A stretch of 37,349 bases of DNA from Nocardia uniformis NBRC 13702 (GTDB lineage Bacteria > Actinomycetota > Actinomycetes > Mycobacteriales > Mycobacteriaceae): NCBI RefSeq assembly GCF_001613345.1, contig NZ_BDCE01000114.1, positions 1 through 37,349 of the forward strand, written 5' to 3'. The notes beneath the pieces were generated by a model that ran no database searches, was not told where the DNA came from, and saw only the letters and a list, made by a program, of their open reading frames with translations. How positions within the stretch are numbered: the first letter of the stretch is position 1; every line of letters starts with the position of its first letter. The position numbers were made by a program, and so were the translations under genes. Positions 15,687 through 22,980 of the stretch are shown piece by piece.

Positions 15687-16048
15687 GAGCACTCCTTTGT
15701 GTCCTACGGCACACTAGCGAGCTAGCACTAGTGCTTGCAATAGCAAGCACCAACTTTTTCGTAGCTCGGCGCATGCGGCCGCTCTCCTGGGATACCCGTT
15801 CCGTCGCAAGGGCATTCGCGAACAGGACGCGGACTGCTGTTACCTAGAACACAGTTTGGGGGGCGTTTATGCCCGAATGGACGCCCCCGAGGGGTGAACG
15901 AACCCCACCTACCAGCGGCCGCGAAACCGCTCGACCACGCTGTCGAGCGGCTCGTGTGGCGTGGCGCAGGCGCGCCCCGTCACGAATACCGTCACGAATA
16001 CCGTTGCGCCACGGGCCTCGATAGCCGAGAAACCCGCGCGCACCCCAC
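15687..16048. other. Intergenic gap: promoter/operator and three stem-loops
   Basis: Next to the hydrolase 1 start lie the operator-like motif and a second palindrome, AGCACTAGTGCT (15725-15736). Further right, towards the hydrolase 2 stop, are three hairpins: GGGGGCGT/ACGCCCCC (15859-15888), CGCTCGAC/GTCGAGCG (15928-15949), and GTGGCGCA/TGCGCCAC (about 15961-16012) enclosing two copies of GTCACGAATACC (15979-16002). The hairpins may end transcription of hydrolase 2. No gene seen. Confidence 0.55.
15731..15751. promoter_or_regulatory. 21-bp operator-like motif, site A
   Basis: Half-sites GTGCTTGC and GCAAGCACC separated by AATA, the most symmetrical of three sites. It lies 45 bases before the hydrolase 1 ATG. 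On the minus strand a possible promoter TTGCAA (-35) and TAGTGT (-10) starts inside it, so a bound protein would block RNA polymerase. Confidence 0.65.
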
Positions 16049-17074
16049 TCACGCCCCGACGACCGCGGCCGGAATCTCGAACGCAGCCTTGGCAACTCGA
16101 GCGAGTTCGGCATTGAACTCCTCGTACGCTTCGACATTGCCGAGATGACCGGTCGGCAGGATGCGGTAGCCGTCGAAAGAGCCCGCCTCGCGGAGCATTT
16201 CGATAATCCGCTCGGAATGCACCGGCGGGGTCATGAAATCGAACTCACCGGCAATGACGGTGGTCGGGACGGTCAGATTCAGCGCGCCGCGACCCACATC
16301 CAGGTAGGACAGCAGGGTGCCGAACTTCCCGCGCACCGCCGCCGGGCAGGCGCGAACGATATTGTGCGCGAACACCGCGACATCGCCGACGGCGGCCAGG
16401 CTCATAATCTGACGGCGCAGCAGCCACGGCACGGGTCGAACGGCGGGTAGTGCCAGCGGCGCGCTCAGAGCGAGCAGACCGACCGCGAAGGGCAGACGTC
16501 GGGCGAAGTCCGGACCGAACCGAGGTACCACGGTGGTCTCGGCAATGAGATCCGCGGACGCGGTGTTGTTCAGCAGTACAGCGGCGGCGCGGCGGGAAAC
16601 CTGCTCCGGATGCCGTCCGGCCCAGGCCTGCATGGTCATTCCGCCGAGACTGTGGCCGACCAGCACCGCGCGCTCGTCCGGTCGCAGGGTGGCCTCGAGG
16701 ACCGCCTGGAAGTCGTCGGCGAGCAGATCGGTGGTGAGCGAGCTGCTGCCGCGGTCGCTCTCGCCGTGGCCGCGGACGTCGTAGGCGACCACGCGGTATT
16801 CACCGGCGAAGGCATTGATCTGGGGATTCCAGTATTCGAGACTGCAGGTCCAGCCGTGCACCAGCACGATGGTGTCGGCGTCGGCGGGGCCGTAGATGTG
16901 CGCCCGCAGGCGCGCACCGTCGTTCGCGGTGACCGTGACGACCTCGTAGGGACCGGCCGGGGAATTCAGCGCCGCTGTCTCGTAGACCCGGGTCCGGAGC
17001 CCGGCCCGATGCCGAAGCAGCTGGTCGCGGACCTTTCCGGCCAGGTCCGCTGGGTTTGGCAGCATTGCCCGCAT
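16049..17074 (-). CDS. Alpha/beta hydrolase, paralogue 2
   Basis: A 341-residue alpha/beta hydrolase with Ser142 in GHSLGG, Asp279 in AGEFDFMTP and His310 in LPTGHLGN; the triad is complete. Similarity to paralogue 1 runs through the whole length. The ATG at 17074 has GGAG 8 bases upstream in a leader (CACAAAGGAGT) nearly the same as that of paralogue 1, so promoter and gene were duplicated together. Operator-like site B (17123-17143) lies 49 bases before the start, and an extra inverted repeat, GTTACTG/CAGTAAC (17090-17110), lies between. Substrate unknown. Confidence 0.85.
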   Translation of the reverse strand: MRAMLPNPADLAGKVRDQLLRHRAGLRTRVYETAALNSPAGPYEVVTVTANDGARLRAHIYGPADADTIVLVHGWTCSLEYWNPQINAFAGEYRVVAYDVRGHGESDRGSSSLTTDLLADDFQAVLEATLRPDERAVLVGHSLGGMTMQAWAGRHPEQVSRRAAAVLLNNTASADLIAETTVVPRFGPDFARRLPFAVGLLALSAPLALPAVRPVPWLLRRQIMSLAAVGDVAVFAHNIVRACPAAVRGKFGTLLSYLDVGRGALNLTVPTTVIAGEFDFMTPPVHSERIIEMLREAGSFDGYRILPTGHLGNVEAYEEFNAELARVAKAAFEIPAAVVGA

Positions 17075-17089
17075 TGGACACTCCTTTGT

Positions 17090-17110
17090 GTTACTGACCG
17101 ATACAGTAAC
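17090..17110. promoter_or_regulatory. Inverted repeat upstream of hydrolase 2
   Basis: GTTACTG (17090-17096) and CAGTAAC (17104-17110) form a perfect dyad with a 7-bp centre, starting 16 bases before the ATG. The size and symmetry suit a dimeric regulator site. It is not present before hydrolase 1. Confidence 0.5.
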
Positions 17111-17122
17111 TCCGTTGGAGGT

Positions 17123-17143
17123 CCGCTTGCTAGTGCAAGCACC
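17123..17143. promoter_or_regulatory. 21-bp operator-like motif, site B
   Basis: Half-sites CCGCTTGC and GCAAGCACC separated by TAGT, 49 bases before the ATG of hydrolase 2. The right half-site is identical to sites A and C. Confidence 0.65.
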
Positions 17144-17144
17144 C

Positions 17145-17190
17145 AAAAAAAATCGGGTGCCGCCGGTCCTTCACGGACCGCCGACACCCG
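17145..17190 (-). terminator. Intrinsic terminator of the DUF2516 gene
   Basis: On the minus strand a 16-bp stem with two mismatches (CGGGTGTCGGCGGTCC pairing across a 5-nt loop; 17154-17190) is followed after two bases by eight T residues (the A run at 17145-17152 on the plus strand). A classic hairpin plus T tract, about 60 bases after the DUF2516 stop. Confidence 0.85.
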
Positions 17191-17252
17191 GCAAATTCAG
17201 AGCACGGAAGTCAGATCCACGCTCTCACCTGCGGGGGTGAACCCCGCAGCAG

Positions 17253-17546
17253 CTACCAGCGCGGACCGCGCTGCACCTCATCGACCTTGGGCCGCACATC
17301 GGCCAGATACACACCGGTCGCGACAATCGCCGCGATACCCAGCAGGATCACCGACGGCGCCAGCAGCAAACCGAAGAGCGCGGCACACAGAATGCCGATC
17401 CACGCGGGCTTGGTGAGCTTGTCAACCGCGGGGAAGGCATCCGAGCGCTGCCTGATCGCATGAATAAGCGCGAAAACGGTCATACCGATCGCGGCAAATT
17501 GGAGCAGCGTGATAATCCATCCGGTAATCCCATACACCAGACCCAT
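17253..17546 (-). CDS. DUF2516 family small membrane protein
   Basis: A 97-residue membrane protein with two or three hydrophobic spans: GITGWIITLLQFAAIGMTVFAL (about 6-27), then PAWIGILCAALFGLLL and SVILLGIAAIVATGVYLA. A hydrophilic tail ends DVRPKVDEVQRG. The family is DUF2516, and the M. tuberculosis neighbour of hbhA (Rv0476) is a match in size, position and type. The ATG at 17546 has GAGGGG about 12 bases upstream; the frame extends further upstream without membrane character. It lies downstream of hbhA but is separated from it by a strong terminator, so it may have its own promoter. Function unknown. Confidence 0.82.
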   Translation of the reverse strand: MGLVYGITGWIITLLQFAAIGMTVFALIHAIRQRSDAFPAVDKLTKPAWIGILCAALFGLLLAPSVILLGIAAIVATGVYLADVRPKVDEVQRGPRW

Positions 17547-17639
17547 GATACGAGCACCCCTCATCCAGAGCGGCCGGAACCGCTGGCCGTGCGAGAACCG
17601 GTCATGCCGCCAACCACGCATCAGAACGTAGCGGTACCG

Positions 17640-17686
17640 AAAAAATACAGCGACCCCCGTGCACCGTCATGCACGGGGGCCGCTGA
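17640..17686 (-). terminator. Intrinsic terminator of hbhA
   Basis: On the minus strand the stem CAGCGGCCCCCGTGCA pairs with one mismatch across a 6-nt loop (17649-17686) and is followed by TATTTTTTC. It starts 15 bases after the hbhA stop. The T tract is unusual for a high-GC genome and suggests strong transcription upstream. Confidence 0.85.
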
Positions 17687-17700
17687 TTGCCCTGCGGTAC

Positions 17701-18369
17701 TTACTTCTTGGCAGCCGGAGCGGCCTTCTTGGCCGGAGCCTTCTTGGCCGGAGCGGCCTTCTTGGCGGGAACCTTCTTGGCGGGGGCGCTGGCCTCCGGG
17801 GCGGTCTCGCTGGTGATCTCGACGACCTCACCCTCGAGGGTCTCCTCGGCGTCCTCGGCGGCCTTGGCGGCGCGGCCGATCAGCGGGCTGACCTGCTCCT
17901 GCACCTTGCCGACCATATCTTCGGTGCGGGAGACGACATCACCGTAGAGGGTTTCGACCTGAGCGAAACGCTCATCGAAGGTCGGGTTGGCGCGCAGCCG
18001 ATCGACGGTCTCCTCGCCGCGGGCGGCCAGGTCGGTGTAGAGCTCCAGCAGCTGGTGGAAGTACTGGTCGGCGAGGCGACGCAGCTCCTCCGGGGTCAGC
18101 TTCTCGCGCAGTTCGGCCAGATCGTCCGGCAGCTCCGACGGCAGGGTCTGCACGCGGGTGCGCAGGGTCTCGAACTGCGCCTGGGCGTCGGCGGGCAGGT
18201 TGGCGAAGCGCTCGCGCGCCTCTTCCACCCGGCCGGGCACGTCGGCGGTGGCGGCACGGTCGCGCACCTTGTCGACGAGATCCTTGACCTGCGTGTACAC
18301 GGTGTCACCCGCGCCGACGGAGGCATAGAGCGGCTTGGCTACAGCGGTGGGAATCTTGGTATCGGTCAT
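17701..18369 (-). CDS. hbhA: Heparin-binding hemagglutinin-like adhesin
   Basis: A 222-residue protein with the HBHA layout. It has a short N-terminus, a long coiled-coil region (about 25-175; VEEARERFANLPADAQAQFETLRTRV, ELREKLTPEELRRLA), and a C-terminal tail (about 193-222) of Lys/Ala/Pro repeats (KKAAPAKKAP) that in mycobacterial HBHA binds heparan sulfate and is methylated. No signal peptide, as in HBHA. In mycobacteria it is a surface adhesin linked to epithelial binding and to lipid inclusions. The start lies only 2 bases after the stop of the XRE gene, so the two are co-transcribed, in the same order as Rv0474-Rv0475. Terminated by the hairpin at 17640-17686. Confidence 0.9.
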   Translation of the reverse strand: MTDTKIPTAVAKPLYASVGAGDTVYTQVKDLVDKVRDRAATADVPGRVEEARERFANLPADAQAQFETLRTRVQTLPSELPDDLAELREKLTPEELRRLADQYFHQLLELYTDLAARGEETVDRLRANPTFDERFAQVETLYGDVVSRTEDMVGKVQEQVSPLIGRAAKAAEDAEETLEGEVVEITSETAPEASAPAKKVPAKKAAPAKKAPAKKAAPAAKK

Positions 18370-18371
18370 GG

Positions 18372-18908
18372 TTATTCGTTCTCCTGGCGTGGCGGAACTT
18401 CAGCGTTGCGGTGCGGAACCTCGTTGTCCCTATTTCCCCCGGGAACGACCCCCTGCTGGTTCGTCGCTTCCCCTCTGTCCTCGTCCACCGCGTTCTCTCG
18501 GCGGAACGATTCGTATATGTCCAGGAGGACCTGCTTCTGCCGCTCGGTAATACCGGTTTCGGCAAGCAGGGCATCCCGGACCGGGCTGTGTGGCCTCTGC
18601 TCGAGGTACCCGGCCCGCATGTACAAGACCTCCGAAGAGACCCGCAGACCTTTCGCGATCTGTGCGAGTACCTCGGCGGACGGGTTGCGCAGTCCACGCT
18701 CGATCTGACTGAGGTACGGATTGCTCACCCCCGCCAGCGCGGCGAGTTGACGCAGCGAAACCTGCGCGGCTTCCCGTTGCGACCGGATGAAGCCCCCGAT
18801 GTCGTGAGCCGCGTTGGCTACGCGCCCCTTGCCGTCCGCGGTGTCGTCGGCGGACGTCTCCGTCGAGTCACCGGTGTTCGGCTTTGAAACCTCGGGTTCC
18901 ACTGCCAT
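18372..18908 (-). CDS. XRE-family transcriptional regulator (Rv0474-like)
   Basis: A 178-residue regulator. A Ser/Asp-rich N-terminus of about 30 residues is followed by a helix-turn-helix (IGGFIRSQREAAQVSLRQLAALAGV then SNPYLSQIERGLRNPS, about 37-78) and a C-terminal region (LLAETGITERQKQVLLDIYESFRREN). In M. tuberculosis the equivalent gene, Rv0474, also precedes hbhA. The ATG at 18908 is preferred over the GTG one codon earlier because GGAAGG is then 6 bases away. A promoter (-35 TTGCAA 18960-18965, 17-bp spacer, -10 TAGAAT 18937-18942, minus strand) is overlaid by operator-like site C. This suggests autoregulation and control of hbhA and perhaps of the two hydrolases. Confidence 0.88.
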   Translation of the reverse strand: MAVEPEVSKPNTGDSTETSADDTADGKGRVANAAHDIGGFIRSQREAAQVSLRQLAALAGVSNPYLSQIERGLRNPSAEVLAQIAKGLRVSSEVLYMRAGYLEQRPHSPVRDALLAETGITERQKQVLLDIYESFRRENAVDEDRGEATNQQGVVPGGNRDNEVPHRNAEVPPRQENE

Positions 18909-18936
18909 CACTCACCTTCCGGCGGTTGTGGGGTCA

Positions 18937-18965
18937 ATTCTAAAACAGGGTGCTAGCTCTTGCAA
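18937..18965 (-). promoter_or_regulatory. Promoter of the XRE-hbhA operon
   Basis: On the minus strand TTGCAA (18960-18965) and TAGAAT (18937-18942) are separated by exactly 17 bases, near-consensus for a housekeeping sigma-70-type promoter. The -10 box lies 29 bases before the ATG, leaving a short leader with GGAAGG. Confidence 0.7.
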
Positions 18966-18970
18966 GCACC
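18950..18970. promoter_or_regulatory. 21-bp operator-like motif, site C
   Basis: Half-sites GTGCTAGC and GCAAGCACC separated by TCTT. It overlaps the -35 box and spacer of the XRE-hbhA promoter and lies 42 bases before the ATG. A further half-site-like TGCTAGCACC follows at 18973-18982. Confidence 0.65.
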
Positions 18971-19033
18971 CCTGCTAGCACCTATTCGGCAAACGCCTGG
19001 CGCCACGATCTAGGCATTTGTCCAGTCATGCCG

Positions 19034-20386
19034 TCAGACATTGAACAGCACATGCGAAATGGAGTAGATCGCAAGACCTGCCAGCGAACCCACCACTGTC
19101 CCGTTGATACGGATGAATTGCAGATCACGACCCGCCTGCAATTCGATCTTGCGGCTCGCCTCGTCGGCATCCCAGCGAGCAACCGTGTCGCTGACCAGCG
19201 TCGCGATCTCCTGGCCGTAATTGCTCACCAGATAGCGGGTGCCCCGCTCGACCCAGCCGTCGACCTTTTCCCGGGTGCCCGGATCGTCGACCAGACGCTG
19301 TCCCAACTGCTGCACATTCTCCGCGACCTTGCGGCGCAGCGTGCTGTTCGGGTCGTCGGCCGATTCCAGAATCATCCGCTTGGCGGCGCGCCATGTGGCG
19401 TGCGCCATACCGGTGATTTCCTCCCGGCCCATCAGCTCGGACTTCACCCGCTCGGCCTTCTTGATCATCGCGTCGTCGAATTGCAGATCGTGTGCGAACT
19501 CCTCCAGGAAGCTGTTCGCCGCCTGCCGCACCTCATGATCCGGCTGCGAGCGCACCTTCCACGTGAATTCCACCAATTCCCGATAGATTCGCTCCGCCAG
19601 CATCTGGTTCACGAATTTCGGCGCCCAGCCCGGAGCGTCGCGATTCACGATCCGGTCGATGGTCTCCTGACTACCCAGGGCCCACTGGTGCGCCCGCTCG
19701 GCCAGCAGGTCCAGCAGCGGCGCCTGCCGGTTGTCGGCCAACAGCTCGTTGAGCACCTTGCCGATGGGCGGACCCCACAGCGGTTCGGCGATGCGTTTGA
19801 CGATGGTCTGGTCGATGACCTGCTCGACATCCTCGTCGCGCAGCGCCCCGATCACCGCCCGCAGAATCGTCGACGACTCCTCGGCGACCCGGGCGGCATT
19901 GTCCGGATTCGCCATCCAACCGCCCAGTCGCAGCGAGATCTGGGCCGAATTCACCTTCGTGGTCACCACATCCGGGGAGAGGAAGTTGGTGCGCACGAAA
20001 TCGCCGAGACTCTCGCCCAGCTGATCCTTCTTCTTACGAATAATGGCGGTATGCGGAATCGGCAGGCCCAGCGGATGCTTGAACAGCGCGGTCACCGCGA
20101 ACCAGTCGGCGAGTGCGCCGACCATGCCCGCCTCCGACGCCGCCCGCACGTAGCCGACCCAGTCGCCCCCTTCGCCGCGTGATTCCAGCCAACGGCAGAA
20201 CAGATAGATGATGGTGGCCGCCACCAGGAATCCGGTGGCCACGATCTTCATCTTCCGTAGGTCGCGCGCCTTGCCCGCCTCGTCCATGAGGTCGGCGAAC
20301 GCACCTGGATTGGATGCGGCCGCCGTCTTCCGCTTGCCCGGTTCGAGTACCCCGGTGCTGCCGGTGGGTTGCTCCATATGTTCCAT
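19034..20386 (-). CDS. DUF445 family membrane protein
   Basis: A 450-residue protein of the DUF445 family. An N-terminal span (IVATGFLVAATIIYLFCRWL, about 48-67) is followed by GMVGALADWFAVTALFKHPLGLPIPHTAII, the family's most conserved stretch (about 88-117). A long helical cytosolic or periplasmic part follows, and a C-terminal span (VVGSLAGLAIYSISHVLF) ends the protein. It matches M. tuberculosis Rv0473 in length and position. Function is not established. ATG codons at 20386 and 20377 are both possible; neither has a clear ribosome site. It converges with nothing and precedes the XRE-hbhA operon on the same strand, with a 125-bp gap holding that operon's promoter. Confidence 0.85.
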   Translation of the reverse strand: MEHMEQPTGSTGVLEPGKRKTAAASNPGAFADLMDEAGKARDLRKMKIVATGFLVAATIIYLFCRWLESRGEGGDWVGYVRAASEAGMVGALADWFAVTALFKHPLGLPIPHTAIIRKKKDQLGESLGDFVRTNFLSPDVVTTKVNSAQISLRLGGWMANPDNAARVAEESSTILRAVIGALRDEDVEQVIDQTIVKRIAEPLWGPPIGKVLNELLADNRQAPLLDLLAERAHQWALGSQETIDRIVNRDAPGWAPKFVNQMLAERIYRELVEFTWKVRSQPDHEVRQAANSFLEEFAHDLQFDDAMIKKAERVKSELMGREEITGMAHATWRAAKRMILESADDPNSTLRRKVAENVQQLGQRLVDDPGTREKVDGWVERGTRYLVSNYGQEIATLVSDTVARWDADEASRKIELQAGRDLQFIRINGTVVGSLAGLAIYSISHVLFNV

Positions 20387-20523
20387 TCTGCGGTGTCCGG
20401 GTGACTACTCCGGGCCACCGGGCCGGGACCGATCGGTGACGATCGACGGCATGCGGGGCTTAAGCTGAAGTCTGTCCCGGAGATTACGCGAGCTAGGAGC
20501 CCACGCTGACCACGAAGGAGACC

Positions 20524-21228
20524 GTGAGCGCCGCCATGGATTCGACTGCGCGCCCCGGCCGTGTGGACGGCCGCAAGCGTCGCTGGCAACAACATAAGAT
20601 CGACCGTCGCGAGGAACTCGTCGACGGCACCTTGGCCGCGATTCGCGGTCGCGGTGGAGATATCGGTATGGATGAGATCGCCGCCGAGATCGGCGTCTCG
20701 AAAACCGTGCTGTACCGATACTTCTCGGATAAGCAGGATTTGACCCGCGCCTGTATGGAGCGGTTCATCGAGACCACCCTGATGCCGCGCATCTACGAGG
20801 CCATCAGCGATGACCTCGACGAGTACCAGTTGGTGCGCAATACGCTCGCCGCGTACGTGCACACGGTGGACGCCGATACCGATGTCTACCGCTTCATCAT
20901 GGGCAATGGATCGTCCACCGACACCTCCACCCTCGCCGACTTCGAGAAGTTGTTCGCGCAGGTGGTGGCGGCGGTCATCACCGATAAGGCGTTCGACCGC
21001 GGGGTGCAGACCGAGGGCTCCATGCTGTGGGCCTACGTATTGGTCGGCGGTGTGCAGCTGGCGACGGACTGGTGGATTACAAATCGCACCATGTCCACCG
21101 AGGAGATGCTCGACTACCTGACCATGATGGCGTGGAGCGCCATTGAGGGCATGGTGCGTACGGGTGGCTCGCGGGAGTGGTTCAATTCGCAGCCGCACGT
21201 ACTGCCGGATCCGGAAAACGATCGCTGA
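20524..21228 (+). CDS. TetR/AcrR-family regulator (Rv0472c-like)
   Basis: A 234-residue TetR-type repressor. The N-terminal helix-turn-helix is MDEIAAEIGVSKTVLYRYFSDKQDL (about 43-67), and a ligand domain follows with MLWAYVLVGGVQLATDWWI. Size and place agree with Rv0472c, divergent from the DUF445 gene as in M. tuberculosis. The start is GTG at 20524 with AAGGAG very close upstream; an ATG four codons later is the alternative. A basic stretch (DGRKRRWQQHKIDRR) precedes the HTH. The ligand and regulon are not apparent; the divergent DUF445 gene and itself are the natural first candidates. Confidence 0.85.
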   Translation: MSAAMDSTARPGRVDGRKRRWQQHKIDRREELVDGTLAAIRGRGGDIGMDEIAAEIGVSKTVLYRYFSDKQDLTRACMERFIETTLMPRIYEAISDDLDEYQLVRNTLAAYVHTVDADTDVYRFIMGNGSSTDTSTLADFEKLFAQVVAAVITDKAFDRGVQTEGSMLWAYVLVGGVQLATDWWITNRTMSTEEMLDYLTMMAWSAIEGMVRTGGSREWFNSQPHVLPDPENDR

Positions 21229-21519
21229 CCGGCCGAACGGTCCGATAGCAGCATGCGAGTGTCCACTGCCGGTGCGGCTTTCCTCAAGACAGAGGTACGC
21301 ACCGCAACAATCCGCCGGGCAGTAATCCGGGCGGCAGCCACCGCCGGGGAGTACCGATAAGGCTCGGAATCACGGTTCACAAAGCAGCTGTCTGAGTCTG
21401 AGTGCTAGGCCGGAGCCAGCCACGTTGGCTAGGCTGATCTCCGGCGGGCACACGATGTGCGGCACACATCCGCCGAGTCGGCACCAACGGGGGCGCCGAT
21501 AGCTTCTGGAGGGTCACTG

Positions 21520-22956
21520 ATGGCGAAAGAGCTGCCCACATCCAGGCTTGCGCGGGGGACGAAGCTCGGTATGGCGGTCGCCGGTAATGCCTTGCGCGCC
21601 CAGAAAACCCGACGTTCGATGCGGGGGCGCTCGGAGGCCGTGCGCGAGCGAATGGCCGAGGAATCCATGATCCGGGCCACCGAACAGATGGTCATGGTGC
21701 TCGGCACCATGAAGGGCGTCGCCATGAAACTCGGGCAGATGCTGTCGGTGCTCGACTTCGATATGGTTCCGCCCGAACACCGTGAGCGTTTCCAACGCCG
21801 CCTCGCCGTGCTGCGCGACAGCGCCCCCTCGGTCAACTTCGACACTATGCGCGCGGTTATCGAGGAGGATTTCGGCAAACCGCTCGCCGAGGTGTTCGCC
21901 GAATTCGAGCCGGAACCCATTGCCGCCGCCTCCATCGGACAGGTGTACCGCGGCAGACTCCACGACGGCCGCACCGTCGCGGTGAAGGTGCAGTACCCGG
22001 GCATCGACGCCGCGGTCCGCGCGGATCTGAAGAACCTGGCCATGTTTCGCCGAGTCCTGCAATCGGCCATGCCGTGGGTGACCCCGGCCGTACTCGATGA
22101 GCTGCGGCTGAATCTGGAGAGCGAACTCGACTACGTGGCCGAGGCGCGCACCCAGCGTGAGGTCGCCGAGCTCTACGCCGACCACCCGTTCATCGTGGTG
22201 CCGAACACCATGCCGGAACTGTCCAGCACCCGGGTGCTGGTGAGTGAGTACTTCCCGGGCCGTGGTTTCACTGAGATCCGGCAGCTGCCCGCCGAGGAGC
22301 GCGACCGGCTCGGCGAGATCATCTACCGCTTCTATGTGGGATCGCTGTTCACCTTCAATGAGTTCTGCGGCGACCCGCATCCGGGCAATCTGCTGCTCGG
22401 CGATGACGGGCGGGTGGCGTTCCTGGATTTCGGACTGTTCAACCGGATGAACCCGGAGCATGTGCAGTTCGAGGCCACCTGCATTCGCGCCGCCGCCGAG
22501 GAGAACGCGGAAGAGTTGCGCGACCTCATGATCGCGCGCGGCGTTATCGAATCACCCGAGGAGATCACCGCCGAGGAGTGCCTGGAATACGTGCTGGCCG
22601 CCTGCGAATGGGCCCTCGTAGATGAGCCGCTGACCATTACGCCGGAGCTGGCCTCGGGTGCGTTCGTGCTGGCCGTGGATCCGCGAGCCAGCGAATTCTC
22701 CGGCATGAAACAACAGAATCTGCCACCGGAGCACCTGTTCTCCCGGCGCGCGGACTTCCTGACCTTCGGCATGCTGGGGCAGTTGGAGGCGACCAATAAC
22801 TGGCATCGCATCGCCCGCGAATGGTTGTACGGCGACGCACCGGTGACCGAACTCGGCAAGAGCCATCACGCCTGGCTCGCGACGCGACCCGTACCGGAGG
22901 CGACGACCCCGGCCAAGAAGAAGACCACTCGTAAGCGCACCACCACCAAGGCGTAA
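21520..22956 (+). CDS. ABC1/UbiB (AarF) family atypical kinase
   Basis: A 478-residue protein of the ABC1/UbiB/ADCK family of ATP-binding, lipid-metabolism-linked kinase-like proteins. It shows the family-specific KLGQ motif (70-73), the Ala-rich loop AAASIGQVYRG (135-145) in place of a normal P-loop, Lys156 in VAVKVQYPG, GDPHPGN (about 284-290) and DFG in VAFLDFGLF (about 303-305). The C-terminus is a Lys/Thr/Arg-rich tail (KKKTTRKRTTTK). The ATG at 21520 has GGAGGG 8 bases upstream. It is followed 24 bases later by the saccharopine dehydrogenase-like gene, so they form an operon. As this organism should use menaquinone, a role in quinone or polyketide-lipid metabolism is only a guess. Confidence 0.88.
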   Translation: MAKELPTSRLARGTKLGMAVAGNALRAQKTRRSMRGRSEAVRERMAEESMIRATEQMVMVLGTMKGVAMKLGQMLSVLDFDMVPPEHRERFQRRLAVLRDSAPSVNFDTMRAVIEEDFGKPLAEVFAEFEPEPIAAASIGQVYRGRLHDGRTVAVKVQYPGIDAAVRADLKNLAMFRRVLQSAMPWVTPAVLDELRLNLESELDYVAEARTQREVAELYADHPFIVVPNTMPELSSTRVLVSEYFPGRGFTEIRQLPAEERDRLGEIIYRFYVGSLFTFNEFCGDPHPGNLLLGDDGRVAFLDFGLFNRMNPEHVQFEATCIRAAAEENAEELRDLMIARGVIESPEEITAEECLEYVLAACEWALVDEPLTITPELASGAFVLAVDPRASEFSGMKQQNLPPEHLFSRRADFLTFGMLGQLEATNNWHRIAREWLYGDAPVTELGKSHHAWLATRPVPEATTPAKKKTTRKRTTTKA

Positions 22957-22980
22957 GCCGCTGGCTAAGGAGAAATTTCG

